Of a DNA stretch of 6,208 bases, positions 1-5,976 are shown piece after piece. The notes under the pieces were generated by a model. That model saw nothing but the letters and a program-made list of their open reading frames with translations. It was not told where the DNA came from and did no database searches. The stretch lies in the NCBI GenBank assembly GCA_030616465.1, contig JAUWXH010000135.1, positions 1-6,208 on the forward strand, in the 5' to 3' direction. The position numbers and the translations under genes were made by a program. The stretch is from Planctomycetota bacterium. GTDB lineage: Bacteria > Planctomycetota > Phycisphaerae > UBA1845 > Fen-1342. Position 1 is the stretch's first letter; every line of letters starts with the position of its first letter.

Positions 1-432
1 CCGTCCGTTTTTCTCAGGCTCATGCGCCAATACCACGCCCTGCCGGAGTCGCCCGCCTACTACATGAATACCGCTGCGGTCGTGCTGCCGTGGATCGAAA
101 CCGTCTGCGGGACGGCGCTGCTTCTGGGGCTTGCAGTTCGCGGCGCCGGCATCGTCTCTGTGATCATGCTGGCGTTCTTCACACCGATGATCCTCATGCG
201 CGGGCTGGAGCTCTATGCCGGCGGCACCGGCGAATTCGCGACGCTTTGTGGGGTCAAATTTGACTGCGGCTGCGGGCTCGGCGAAGTGTTCGTCTGCAAC
301 AAACTGGCCGAGAGCTGTGGGCTGCTGCTGGCGGCCCTGGTGGCGGCCGCCTCACGCTCGCGCCGATTCTGCCTCAGCAGACTGTTCGTGCGTCGCTCGG
401 CACCAGCCCGGCCGCGGATCAGCGTGTCGTAG
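1..432 (+). CDS. MauE/DoxX family redox-associated membrane protein (5' end outside window)
   Basis: The reading frame is open from base 1 and ends at the TAG at 430-432, so the gene begins upstream. The ATG at 22 is probably internal, because the residues before it (PSVFLRL) read smoothly into the family pattern. Visible parts are a hydrophobic segment around VVLPWIETVCGTALLLGLAV, a second around IVSVIMLAFFTPMILM, and then the polar stretch FDCGCGLGEVFVCNKL with a Cys-x-Cys pair. A third hydrophobic segment follows (GLLLAALVAAA), with an Arg-rich tail that is probably cytoplasmic. This order, with the DCGC motif between membrane helices 3 and 4, is typical of MauE/DoxX proteins. The family is four-helix inner-membrane proteins thought to act in thiol redox or disulfide maturation; MauE itself serves methylamine dehydrogenase assembly. 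No partner is visible downstream, so the substrate is unknown. An upstream thioredoxin-like or rhodanese-like neighbour would fit the family but cannot be seen. Confidence 0.8.
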   Translation, partial: PSVFLRLMRQYHALPESPAYYMNTAAVVLPWIETVCGTALLLGLAVRGAGIVSVIMLAFFTPMILMRGLELYAGGTGEFATLCGVKFDCGCGLGEVFVCNKLAESCGLLLAALVAAASRSRRFCLSRLFVRRSAPARPRISVS

Positions 433-469
433 CATGCGAGTACCGCAGACGAGCGTTCACGCGCGGATG

Positions 470-494
470 CCCCTCGCTAGCGCTCGGGGTTCGG
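470..494. repeat. Palindromic GC-rich intergenic element
   Basis: CCCC (470-473) can pair with GGGG (486-489). Between them lies the self-complementary core CGCTAGCG (475-482), so the segment is an imperfect palindrome. I recall similar CCTCGCTAGCGCTCGGGG-type sequences scattered between genes in planctomycete genomes, which would make this one copy of a dispersed repeat. That is recollection, and only one copy is present in this window. Confidence 0.4.
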
Positions 495-565
495 AGCGCA
501 GGTCGCCCGGTCGCGAGATTCCTTCAGTCACAGATCGCGCCCGCGCCGAAGTCCAGCGCGATCCG

Positions 566-571
566 TATAAT
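566..571 (+). promoter_or_regulatory. Candidate -10 box (TATAAT) for the carbamoyltransferase gene
   Basis: A perfect TATAAT hexamer lies in otherwise very GC-rich sequence, 71 bases before the ATG at 643. No good TTGACA-like -35 box lies 16-18 bases upstream (the sequence there is GC-rich). If used, transcription would start near 578 and the roughly 65-base leader would carry the GCTGACGG repeats. Confidence 0.4.
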
Positions 572-591
572 CCCCGAAAGCCCGGCTGGAA

Positions 592-620
592 GCTGACGGC
601 CGATGGCTGACGGTTGACGG
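592..620 (+). repeat. Short direct repeats GCTGACGG
   Basis: GCTGACGG occurs at 592-599 and again at 606-613, a 14-base period, and is followed immediately by the related TTGACGG at 614-620. The block sits 22 bases before the carbamoyltransferase start. It could be remnant repeat sequence in the leader or a binding site for a regulator. The same octamer also occurs by chance inside the downstream gene (903-910), so sequence specificity is unproven. Confidence 0.45.
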
Positions 621-642
621 CGTCGCACAAACGGAGCAGTCG

Positions 643-1839
643 ATGACGGCCCAACGAATCCGCCCGCTGCTGGATCGACTCGACACGCTGCAAACCGGCC
701 TCTATCAGAAGGACTTCCTGCTTACCTGGGAGCGCTCCGCCGACGAGCTGCACGCAGTCCTCCTGATCGCCGAAATCCTGGAGGAGCTCTATCGGGCCAA
801 CATCTCCACGCGCGTTTTCAACGGTGGGCTGGCCGTCTCCAACTTCCGCGACAAATCGACGCGTACGCGTTTCAGCTTCGCCAGCGCCGCCAGCCTGCTC
901 GGGCTGACGGCCCAGGACCTGGACGAGAGCAAGTCTCAGATCGCCCACGGCGAGACCGTCCGCGAAACCGCCAACATGATCTCCTTCGTCACCGAGGTGA
1001 TCGGCATCCGCGACGACCTGTTCCTGGGCGAGGGGCACAAATACATGGCCGAGGTCGCGGCGGCCGTTGAGGAGGGCTTCCGCAAAGGCGTGCTGCCGCA
1101 GCGGCCCGCCGTCATCAACCTCCAGTGCGACCAGGACCACCCCACGCAAACGCTGGCCGACCTGCTGCATCTGCAACAGACCTTCGGCTCGCTCGACGCC
1201 CTGCGCGGCAAGAAGCTGGCGATGACCTGGGCCTACTCACCGTCCTATGGCAAGCCTCTCTCAGTTCCGCAGGGGATCATTACGCTGATGACCCGCTTCG
1301 GCCTGGACGTCGTGCTCGCGCACCCCGAGGGCTACGACCTGATACCCGAGACGCTGGAGATCGCGGCCCGGCACGCGGCCGCGGGCGGCGGCTCGTTCCG
1401 CCATGTCCACAGCATGGAAGAGGCGTTCCGCGACGCCGACGTCGTTTACCCCAAGAGCTGGGCGCCCTACCAAGTCATGGAACAGCGCACCGCCCTGTTG
1501 CGTGGCGGCGAGAGCGAGAAGCTGGACGAGTTGGAGAAAGAGTGCATCGCCAACAACGACCGCTATCGCGACTGGGAGTGCAGCGAGCGGCTCCTGGCCC
1601 TGACGCGCGGCGGCCAGGCACTCTACATGCACTGTCTGCCAGCGGACATTACTGACGTCAACTGCCCGGCCGGCGAGGTCGCTGCAGACATCTTCGAGCG
1701 TTACCGGCTGGCGACTTATCGCGAGGCCTCGCACAAGCTTTACGTCATCGCCGCGATGGTCCTGCTGACGCGCTTCGAGCACGCCGGTCGGGTGCTGGGC
1801 AAACTGCTGGACACGGCCACACCGCGACGACCTGATTGA
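643..1839 (+). CDS. ygeW: YgeW-type knotted carbamoyltransferase
   Basis: This is a 398-residue member of the aspartate/ornithine carbamoyltransferase superfamily, matching the YgeW branch in length (E. coli YgeW is about 396) and signatures. The N-terminal carbamoyl-phosphate domain carries FRDKSTRTRFSFASA, with STRTR at residues 72-76, the phosphate-binding loop. KSQIAHGETVRETANMIS (97-114) and DHPTQTLADLL (165-175) follow. The second domain has MTWAYSPSYGKPLSVPQG (194-211), DVVYPKSWAP (266-275), DWECSE (310-315) and HCLPAD (330-335), where the Cys-Leu-Pro stretch normally helps bind the second substrate. All key motifs are intact, so an active cytosolic enzyme is likely. The ATG is chosen because GGAG lies 6 bases upstream and the N-terminus fits the family. 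YgeW has a trefoil-knotted fold and no firmly established acceptor. In gut bacteria it belongs to anaerobic purine-degradation clusters with ygeX, ygeY, ssnA and hydantoinase genes, none of which appear here. It is not an ordinary ArgF: the signatures are YgeW-specific. Confidence 0.92.
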   Translation: MTAQRIRPLLDRLDTLQTGLYQKDFLLTWERSADELHAVLLIAEILEELYRANISTRVFNGGLAVSNFRDKSTRTRFSFASAASLLGLTAQDLDESKSQIAHGETVRETANMISFVTEVIGIRDDLFLGEGHKYMAEVAAAVEEGFRKGVLPQRPAVINLQCDQDHPTQTLADLLHLQQTFGSLDALRGKKLAMTWAYSPSYGKPLSVPQGIITLMTRFGLDVVLAHPEGYDLIPETLEIAARHAAAGGGSFRHVHSMEEAFRDADVVYPKSWAPYQVMEQRTALLRGGESEKLDELEKECIANNDRYRDWECSERLLALTRGGQALYMHCLPADITDVNCPAGEVAADIFERYRLATYREASHKLYVIAAMVLLTRFEHAGRVLGKLLDTATPRRPD

Positions 1840-1846
1840 CCACACC

Positions 1847-1877
1847 TTGGACAACCGCCGCCGGGGCGCGGTACCCT
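1847..1877 (+). promoter_or_regulatory. Weak candidate promoter for the CocE-like hydrolase
   Basis: In the 96-base gap after the carbamoyltransferase, TTGGAC (1847-1852) resembles a -35 box and TACCCT (1872-1877) a poor -10 box, 19 bases apart. The long spacing and poor -10 make this weak. Read-through from the upstream gene is equally possible, since no terminator hairpin with a T-run is visible in the gap. Confidence 0.25.
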
Positions 1878-1935
1878 GTCGCTGACTTTCTGATTCGCGT
1901 GACCATCCGAACCATCCCGAGGAGTGAGGTGTCCC

Positions 1936-3639
1936 GTGGCGAAGCGTCCCACCTACGGCGTCAACGTGAGACTCGATCTGGGCTGCCCGGCAGCCGACGG
2001 CGTGCGGCTCTCCACCGACGTCTACCTGCCCGACGGCAAAGGCCCGTGGCCCTGCGTGCTCATCCGCACCCCCTACAACAACAACGATCCGGTCAAGAAG
2101 ATCCCGCTGGCCCGCGAGTTCGCCAGCAACGGTTACGCGGTGGCGGTCCAGGACGTCCGCGGGCGGTATGACAGCGAAGGCGAGTGGGACCCGTTCTTCC
2201 ACGAGGCCGACGACGGCCGGGCCGCACAAGCTTGGCTTGCCGAGCAGGGTTTCTGCAACGGCAACATCGCCCTCTACGGCCGCTCGTACGAAGGCTATTG
2301 CGTCTGGGTCGCGACGTTCGGCCATCATCCCGTGGTGAAGGCGATCATCCCGATCGTCGCGCTGCCCGACCCGGTTATCAACGTGCCGTGGCAAAACGGC
2401 TCGGTCTTCTGGACGATGATCACCTGGGCGCTGTTCGTCCATGGCCGCACCAACCAGGACGCCGACCAATACAACTGGGAGTCACTGTACAACTTCCGCC
2501 CGCTCAACAAGCTCGACGAGGCGCTCGGCATCAAGAGCAGGATGTGGCAGGACTGGCTCGCCCACCCGACCAAGGACGACTATTGGCAACCGGCGTGCTA
2601 CATGCACCGCATGTCCGACCTCGACCTGCCCGCTTTGCACATCACCGGCTGGTACGACGACGACGGCGCCAGCACCTACAACAACTACCCCAACGCCCGC
2701 CGGCTTGCGAAAAGCAAGGACGAGCAGTACGTCCTCATCGGCCCCTGGCCGCACGCGACGAACACCAAGACGGTCGTGCCCGGCGTCGATTTCGGCCCGG
2801 AAGAGGTAATCGACATCAACGGCTTCATCCTCGACTGGCTCGATAAGCAGATCGGCGGCCGCCCGGGGAGCTGGGCCGACCGTCAGCGCGCCCGCATCTT
2901 CCTGATGGGCGAAAACAAATGGCACGACATGCCCGATTGGCCCCCGCCGGAAGCGAAGGAACAGTCCTTCCATCTGCATTCCGGCGGCAAGGCGAATTCG
3001 TCACTCGGCGACGGTCAGCTCGTGTGGGACCGGTCGGGTGGCATGCCCTCACCTGACGAAGGCAGGGGTGGGCATGAGTCAGCCTATGACGAGTATACCT
3101 ACGACCCCGAAAACCCAACGCCGTACCTGTACGACGCCGGCACCCTGCAGATCGGCGGCCCGTTCGACGCCCGGCCAGTGCAACGGCGCGACGATGTGCT
3201 GTGCTACACCACCGAACCGCTGACAGAGGACCTCGTCATCTGCGGCCGCGTGTTCGCGGAGTTGTGGGTCTCGTCGTTGGCCGAGGACACCGAGTTCTGC
3301 GCCCTGATCTGCGACGTGCATCCCAACGGCGAGGCCCGCCAGATGTACGACGGCAACGTGCGGCTGGCGCTGCGCGACTCGCTCGAAAAGCCCGATCCGG
3401 TCCCGCCGGGCGAAATCGTAAAGATCCGCATCGACCTGTGGGCCACCGGGATTCGCCTCTTCAAAGGCCACCGCCTGCGCCTCCAGATCTCCTCCGCCGC
3501 GGTTCCCAAATTCGCCGCCCACACGAACACCCTCGCCCCCCCCGGCAGCGCGACGAAGGTCGTCATCGCGCACAACCGCGTCTACCACGACAAGGACCAC
3601 CCCTCGCGGCTGTTGCTGCCGGTGGGCGACGCCCTATGA
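1936..3639 (+). CDS. CocE/NonD family serine hydrolase (X-Pro dipeptidyl-peptidase S15-like)
   Basis: This is a 567-residue alpha/beta hydrolase, the usual size for CocE-type enzymes. The family includes cocaine esterase, alpha-amino-acid ester hydrolases, acylases and X-prolyl dipeptidyl-peptidases. From the GTG at 1936 the landmarks are TPYNN (Tyr47, placed like the oxyanion-hole Tyr44 of Rhodococcus CocE), DVRGRYDSEGEWDPF (73-87) and the nucleophile elbow GRSYEG (Ser117). GWYDDDG (acid within 241-243) and GPWPHAT (His273) complete the triad. From about residue 340 a beta-rich PepX_C jelly-roll domain begins, with SFHLHSGG near its start and FKGHRLRLQISS near its end. No signal peptide is seen, so it is probably cytosolic. 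GTG 1936 is preferred because GAGGT (1926-1930) lies 5 bases upstream; the alternative GTG at 1924 sits on top of the Shine-Dalgarno sequence. Residues 367-382 are an unusual insert encoded by a hairpin-forming sequence. The natural substrate cannot be inferred. Confidence 0.9.
   Translation: MAKRPTYGVNVRLDLGCPAADGVRLSTDVYLPDGKGPWPCVLIRTPYNNNDPVKKIPLAREFASNGYAVAVQDVRGRYDSEGEWDPFFHEADDGRAAQAWLAEQGFCNGNIALYGRSYEGYCVWVATFGHHPVVKAIIPIVALPDPVINVPWQNGSVFWTMITWALFVHGRTNQDADQYNWESLYNFRPLNKLDEALGIKSRMWQDWLAHPTKDDYWQPACYMHRMSDLDLPALHITGWYDDDGASTYNNYPNARRLAKSKDEQYVLIGPWPHATNTKTVVPGVDFGPEEVIDINGFILDWLDKQIGGRPGSWADRQRARIFLMGENKWHDMPDWPPPEAKEQSFHLHSGGKANSSLGDGQLVWDRSGGMPSPDEGRGGHESAYDEYTYDPENPTPYLYDAGTLQIGGPFDARPVQRRDDVLCYTTEPLTEDLVICGRVFAELWVSSLAEDTEFCALICDVHPNGEARQMYDGNVRLALRDSLEKPDPVPPGEIVKIRIDLWATGIRLFKGHRLRLQISSAAVPKFAAHTNTLAPPGSATKVVIAHNRVYHDKDHPSRLLLPVGDAL
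3042..3076. repeat. Hairpin-forming insert inside the CocE-like coding region
   Basis: CATGCCCTCACCTG (3042-3055) pairs with CAGGGGTGGGCATG (3063-3076) at 12 of 14 positions across a 7-base loop. The first seven pairs are perfect; mismatches lie at 3049/3069 and 3051/3067. It is read in frame as the stretch GGMPSPDEGRGGHE. This falls in the linker between GDGQL and YTYDP, which in my recollection of CocE relatives is roughly ten residues shorter. It looks like a short palindromic repeat that entered the gene without breaking it. Confidence 0.55.
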
Positions 3640-3666
3640 TCGCCGTGAGATGCCCAGTGATTCGAG

Positions 3667-3672
3667 TATACT
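3667..3672 (+). promoter_or_regulatory. Candidate -10 box (TATACT) for the DUF433/DUF5615 pair
   Basis: TATACT lies 28 bases before the ATG at 3701, in the 61-base gap after the hydrolase stop. Transcription from it would start near 3679 and leave a leader of about 22 bases that contains GGAGG. No clear -35 box is present, so the call rests on the -10 hexamer and its placement. Confidence 0.4.
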
Positions 3673-3700
3673 GACACGATAGGCGCAGCGGAGGCGAACT

Positions 3701-3931
3701 ATGGCCTGGGAAGATCGCATTGTCGTGGACCCAGCCGTGCTCGTTGGCAAGCCGGTCGTCAAGGGTACGCGCCTGGCCGTGGAATTCATACTGGGACTCC
3801 TCGCCCATGGCTGGAGCGAAGCCGACATCCTGCGGAACTACCCCGGGCTGACGCGGGAGGACATTCTAGCGTGCCTGGCCTATGCACAGGATCGGCTCCA
3901 AAGGGAACGCGTGTTCCCGCTGGGAGCGTGA
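3701..3931 (+). CDS. DUF433 domain protein, probable antitoxin (VapB-like)
   Basis: This small 76-residue protein is DUF433 over nearly its whole length. The motif RIVVDPAVLVGKPVVKGTRLAVEFIL occupies about residues 6-31, followed by LLAHGWSEADILRNYPGLTREDI (33-55) and a helical end, LACLAYAQDRL. The second half is a helix-turn-helix-like unit, consistent with DNA binding. The ATG is preceded by a strong GGAGG at 3690-3694, 6 bases away. The gene lies 10 bases ahead of a DUF5615 PIN-like gene. This pairing is known widely in bacteria and has been predicted to be a type II toxin-antitoxin module; the mycobacterial VapBC45 locus uses related domains. I infer that it neutralises the downstream protein and may autoregulate the operon. 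No operator is identified with confidence. Confidence 0.88.
   Translation: MAWEDRIVVDPAVLVGKPVVKGTRLAVEFILGLLAHGWSEADILRNYPGLTREDILACLAYAQDRLQRERVFPLGA
3903..3918 (+). repeat. Perfect inverted repeat upstream of the PIN-like gene
   Basis: GGGAAC (3903-3908) and GTTCCC (3913-3918) are perfect complements around a GCGT loop. The hairpin sits inside the last codons of the DUF433 gene, 12 bases before the AGGGAG ribosome binding site of the downstream gene. In mRNA it could modulate translation of the second gene or stabilise the transcript. Chance is also possible in sequence this GC-rich. Confidence 0.4.
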
Positions 3932-3941
3932 GGGAGCACTA

Positions 3942-4310
3942 GTGCGGATCCTCGCCAACGAGAACGTCGCGAGCGAAGCGATTGAGCAACTGCGAGAGTC
4001 CGGTCACGATGTCGCCTGGGTGCGGACAGACTCGCCCGGCGCAGTGGACGCAGAGGTTCTCAGGCGAGCCGTTGCCGAGGAACGCCTGCTGATCACGTTC
4101 GATAAGGACTTCGGCCAGCTCGTCTTTTCACGAGGACGCGCGGCGGCGCACGGCGTCGTGCTGTTCCGAATCACTACGCCCTCGCCGAATGTCGTTGCGC
4201 AGAAGGTGAGCCACGCGCTTGCGAGTCGTTCCGACTGGGCCGGCCATTTCAGCGTTGTCGATGATCGTCGTGTGCGCATGACGCCGTTGCCGCCAGCGAA
4301 AGACGATTAG
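3942..4310 (+). CDS. DUF5615 PIN-like protein, probable toxin (VapC-like)
   Basis: This 122-residue protein of the DUF5615/Mut7-C PIN-like family is a predicted metal-dependent ribonuclease fold. The N-terminal strand motif is VRILANENV (1-9), where many relatives have ADEN; Asn6 replaces the usual first Asp, with Glu7 next to it. GHDVAWVRTDSPGAVDAEVL (21-40) and the hallmark TFDKDFG (52-58, Asp54 and Asp56) follow, then HGVVLFRI (70-77). The C-terminal half is shorter and variable. I chose GTG 3942 because AGGGAG (3931-3936) lies 5 bases upstream and the protein then starts exactly where the family does. The longer frame from 3882 would overlap the DUF433 gene and add a tail that matches nothing. 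The 10-base gap means co-transcription with DUF433. Target RNA and actual toxicity are unknown. Confidence 0.88.
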   Translation: MRILANENVASEAIEQLRESGHDVAWVRTDSPGAVDAEVLRRAVAEERLLITFDKDFGQLVFSRGRAAAHGVVLFRITTPSPNVVAQKVSHALASRSDWAGHFSVVDDRRVRMTPLPPAKDD

Positions 4311-4317
4311 CAAAAGC

Positions 4318-4337
4318 GGGGCGTCGCGGACGCGCCC
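4318..4337 (+). other. Small hairpin between the PIN-like gene and aconitase X
   Basis: GCGTC (4321-4325) and GACGC (4329-4333) form a perfect five-pair stem with a GCG loop. It can be extended by GGG/CCC (4318-4320 with 4335-4337) past a one-base bulge. No T-run follows, so it is not a standard terminator. It may separate the TA-like pair from the enzyme gene or mean nothing. Confidence 0.3.
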
Positions 4338-4350
4338 GGCAACGTAAACG

Positions 4351-5619
4351 ATGAAACTCACCGACGACGAAAAACGCATGCTCAACGGCCAGCGCGGCGA
4401 GCCGGTCGCGCGGGCCATGGATTACCTCGTCCAGTTCGGCGACGCGTTTGGGGCCGAGCGGTTTGTGGACATCGTCTACGCCCACTATCCGGCGGAGATG
4501 TCGATCTACCGCGGCACCGTTGAGGACGCGGTCGAGTACGCCGACACCGGTGCCCGCGTCTGCATCCCGACCACGGCTTCTACGCTCGCTTGCGACCTCG
4601 ACCAGTGGGACCAGTACGGCTGCCCGCGGCCGTTGTATGAGCTTCAGGCCCAGGTCGTCCCCGCGCACCGCAAGATGGGCATCCTCGGCACGTATACCTG
4701 CACGCCGCAGTGGCTCGGCTTCGTGCCGCCGAAGGGCTCGTACATCATTACGGTCGAGTCGTCGGCGATCGTCTACTACAACTCGGTGCTCGGGGCGCGC
4801 ACGAACCGCGGCGGGCTGTTCACGCGCTACTCGGCGGTGACCGGCAAATACCCGCTGTTCGGCTACCTGCTCGACGAGAACCGGCGTGGGACACACCTGT
4901 TCAAGCTGAACCTGGGGTCGAACGATCTGCGGCACGACTCGGACTACTCGGCGCTCGGCTTCCACGCCGGCGGTATCGTCGGCAGCGAAGTGCCGGTGTT
5001 CGACGCGTTGCCGCCGGGCACCACACAGCACAACCTGCTCGCCCTCGGAGCGGCATTGGCCACCAGCGGCTCGGTCACGCTCTTCCACGCGCCCGGCCAC
5101 ACCGCCGAGGCCGACTCGGTCGAAGCCGCTTTCGCCGGCAACAAGCCCAAGGAAACACACACCGTCGGCCCCGCCGAGCTCAAAGCGGTTTATGACAAGC
5201 TGACCACCATCGCTCCCGACAGCAACATCGATTTCGTCACGCTCGGCTGCCCGCATTACACGCTCGAGCAGCTCCGCTACGTGGCCGATTGGCTGCGGGC
5301 AAACAACGCCAGAGTGCACGAGAACGTGCGTTTCTGGGTCTGCACGAACCGCATGACCAAACAGGCCGCCACGTGGGAGGGGATCACGCAAACCATCGAA
5401 TCCGCCCGCGGCCGCGTCATCTGCGACACCTGCCCGGTCGAGTGCCACATGCGTATCTCGACCTGCAAGGAGTTCGGCCTGCCGACGCCGCAGGTGAACG
5501 CGATGGTGACCGACTCCTGCAAAATCGCCCGCTACGTCGGCGACCTGATTGGCTGCGGAACGGCCCTGCGCAATCGCGAGCAGTGTCTGAACGCTGCCGT
5601 GCGCGGTAGACTTGACTAG
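4351..5619 (+). CDS. Aconitase X large (catalytic) subunit, DUF521
   Basis: This 422-residue protein is the AcnX catalytic part. The start MKLTDDEKRMLNGQRGE is the classic AcnX opening, so ATG 4351 is secure despite the lack of a clear Shine-Dalgarno sequence. Landmarks are TTASTLACDLDQW (74-86), GTYTCTP (113-119, Cys117), VESSAIVYYNSVLGARTNR (135-153), TLGCPHYTLEQL (298-309, Cys300) and CDTCPVE (358-364, Cys361). Cys117, Cys300 and Cys361 are my candidates for the iron-sulfur cluster ligands. AcnX enzymes are cytosolic dehydratases: bacterial forms studied act on cis-3-hydroxy-L-proline, and archaeal forms on mevalonate 5-phosphate. The small swivel domain (DUF126) is either fused or a separate gene; here it is not fused, and no such gene is visible on either side. 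The gene starts 40 bases after the PIN-like gene, so read-through is possible. Substrate is open, with hydroxyproline-type compounds the leading guess. Confidence 0.92.
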   Translation: MKLTDDEKRMLNGQRGEPVARAMDYLVQFGDAFGAERFVDIVYAHYPAEMSIYRGTVEDAVEYADTGARVCIPTTASTLACDLDQWDQYGCPRPLYELQAQVVPAHRKMGILGTYTCTPQWLGFVPPKGSYIITVESSAIVYYNSVLGARTNRGGLFTRYSAVTGKYPLFGYLLDENRRGTHLFKLNLGSNDLRHDSDYSALGFHAGGIVGSEVPVFDALPPGTTQHNLLALGAALATSGSVTLFHAPGHTAEADSVEAAFAGNKPKETHTVGPAELKAVYDKLTTIAPDSNIDFVTLGCPHYTLEQLRYVADWLRANNARVHENVRFWVCTNRMTKQAATWEGITQTIESARGRVICDTCPVECHMRISTCKEFGLPTPQVNAMVTDSCKIARYVGDLIGCGTALRNREQCLNAAVRGRLD

Positions 5620-5673
5620 CCTGCGTGCCCATCCAGACGCGGGGATGGAACCCCACGGGAGACTCTGAAGGAT
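5620..5673 (+). other. Short intergenic gap with weak stem-loop
   Basis: CCATCC (5629-5634) can pair with GGATGG (5643-5648), or alternatively GGGG (5641-5644) with CCCC (5651-5654). The two stems exclude each other and neither has a T-run, so no terminator is called. GAAGGA (5667-5672) is the only Shine-Dalgarno-like sequence and sits unusually close to the next ATG. Confidence 0.35.
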
Positions 5674-5976
5674 ATGGATGTCGCGTTCTCGGTCAACGGC
5701 GTTCCGATTCGGCTCACGGCTGAGCGGTGGGCACATATCGTCGAGGCCCGAGACGAGTTGGCGGGGCGCATGGATGAAGTCCTGGCGGCGATCGAGTCGC
5801 CGGATTGGGTCACACGCGGGTATCATGGAGCGCTGGTGGCCTGGAAGGGCCGCGGCCGAAAGCGTTACTTGGCTGTGATCTATCGAGAGGTCCGCAAAGT
5901 AGATGGATTCGTGGTCACGGCCTTCATAACGTCCAAGCCGAGAAAGAAGAACAGGATATGGCCATCGCGGGATTGA
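5674..5976 (+). CDS. Small PBECR-like nuclease-fold protein, possible toxin
   Basis: This is a 100-residue basic protein. The pattern VNGVPIRLTAERWAHIVEARDEL (7-29), a helix EVLAAIESPDWVTRGYHG (35-52), and strands RYLAVIYREV (64-73) and GFVVTAFITSK (78-88) resemble small proteins annotated as PBECR (phage Barnase-EndoU-colicin-RelE-like) nuclease folds. Relatives I recall usually have His-Asp/Pro-Glu-Leu where this protein has Arg26-Asp-Glu-Leu. His21 in the WAHI motif is kept. The C-terminus is Lys/Arg-rich (KPRKKNR), consistent with nucleic-acid contact. ATG 5674 is the only suitable start, with GAAGGA just ahead. The gene overlaps the downstream DUF2283 gene by 19 bases, a layout typical of translationally coupled small pairs. 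A toxin role is inferred from fold resemblance and pairing, not from a known family member, and the family call itself is moderate. Confidence 0.62.
   Translation: MDVAFSVNGVPIRLTAERWAHIVEARDELAGRMDEVLAAIESPDWVTRGYHGALVAWKGRGRKRYLAVIYREVRKVDGFVVTAFITSKPRKKNRIWPSRD

Larger units (their letters stand above)
433..642 (+). other. Non-coding spacer with repeats and a promoter-like box
   Basis: These 210 bases separate the membrane protein from the carbamoyltransferase. I see no convincing gene here: the reading frames crossing it show no recognisable family and are Arg/Pro/Ser-rich, as expected of GC-rich shadows. It holds a palindromic segment (470-494), short direct repeats (592-620), a TATAAT box (566-571) and the ribosome binding site for the next gene (GGAG, 633-636). 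No clear rho-independent terminator with a T-run follows the membrane protein gene. Confidence 0.6.

Noticed and set aside
215..610. A 131-residue + strand frame in the spacer
   Set aside because: Half of it overlaps the MauE/DoxX gene in another frame, and the rest translates the repeat-rich spacer into Arg/Pro-rich sequence with no family pattern.
1924..1935. GTG at 1924 as the start of the CocE-like gene
   Set aside because: It overlaps the only good Shine-Dalgarno sequence. GTG 1936 has GAGGT at the right distance and gives a family-like N-terminus.
1261..2469. A 402-residue open frame on the - strand across the transcarbamylase and hydrolase
   Set aside because: It spans two well-supported + strand genes and the gap between them without any recognisable motif.
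3882..3941. ATG at 3882 as the start of the PIN-like gene
   Set aside because: It would add 20 residues that match nothing and overlap the DUF433 gene. GTG 3942 has AGGGAG upstream and fits the family start.
5641..5654. GGGG/CCCC stem as a terminator after aconitase X
   Set aside because: Only four pairs, no T-run, and it competes with an equally weak alternative stem.
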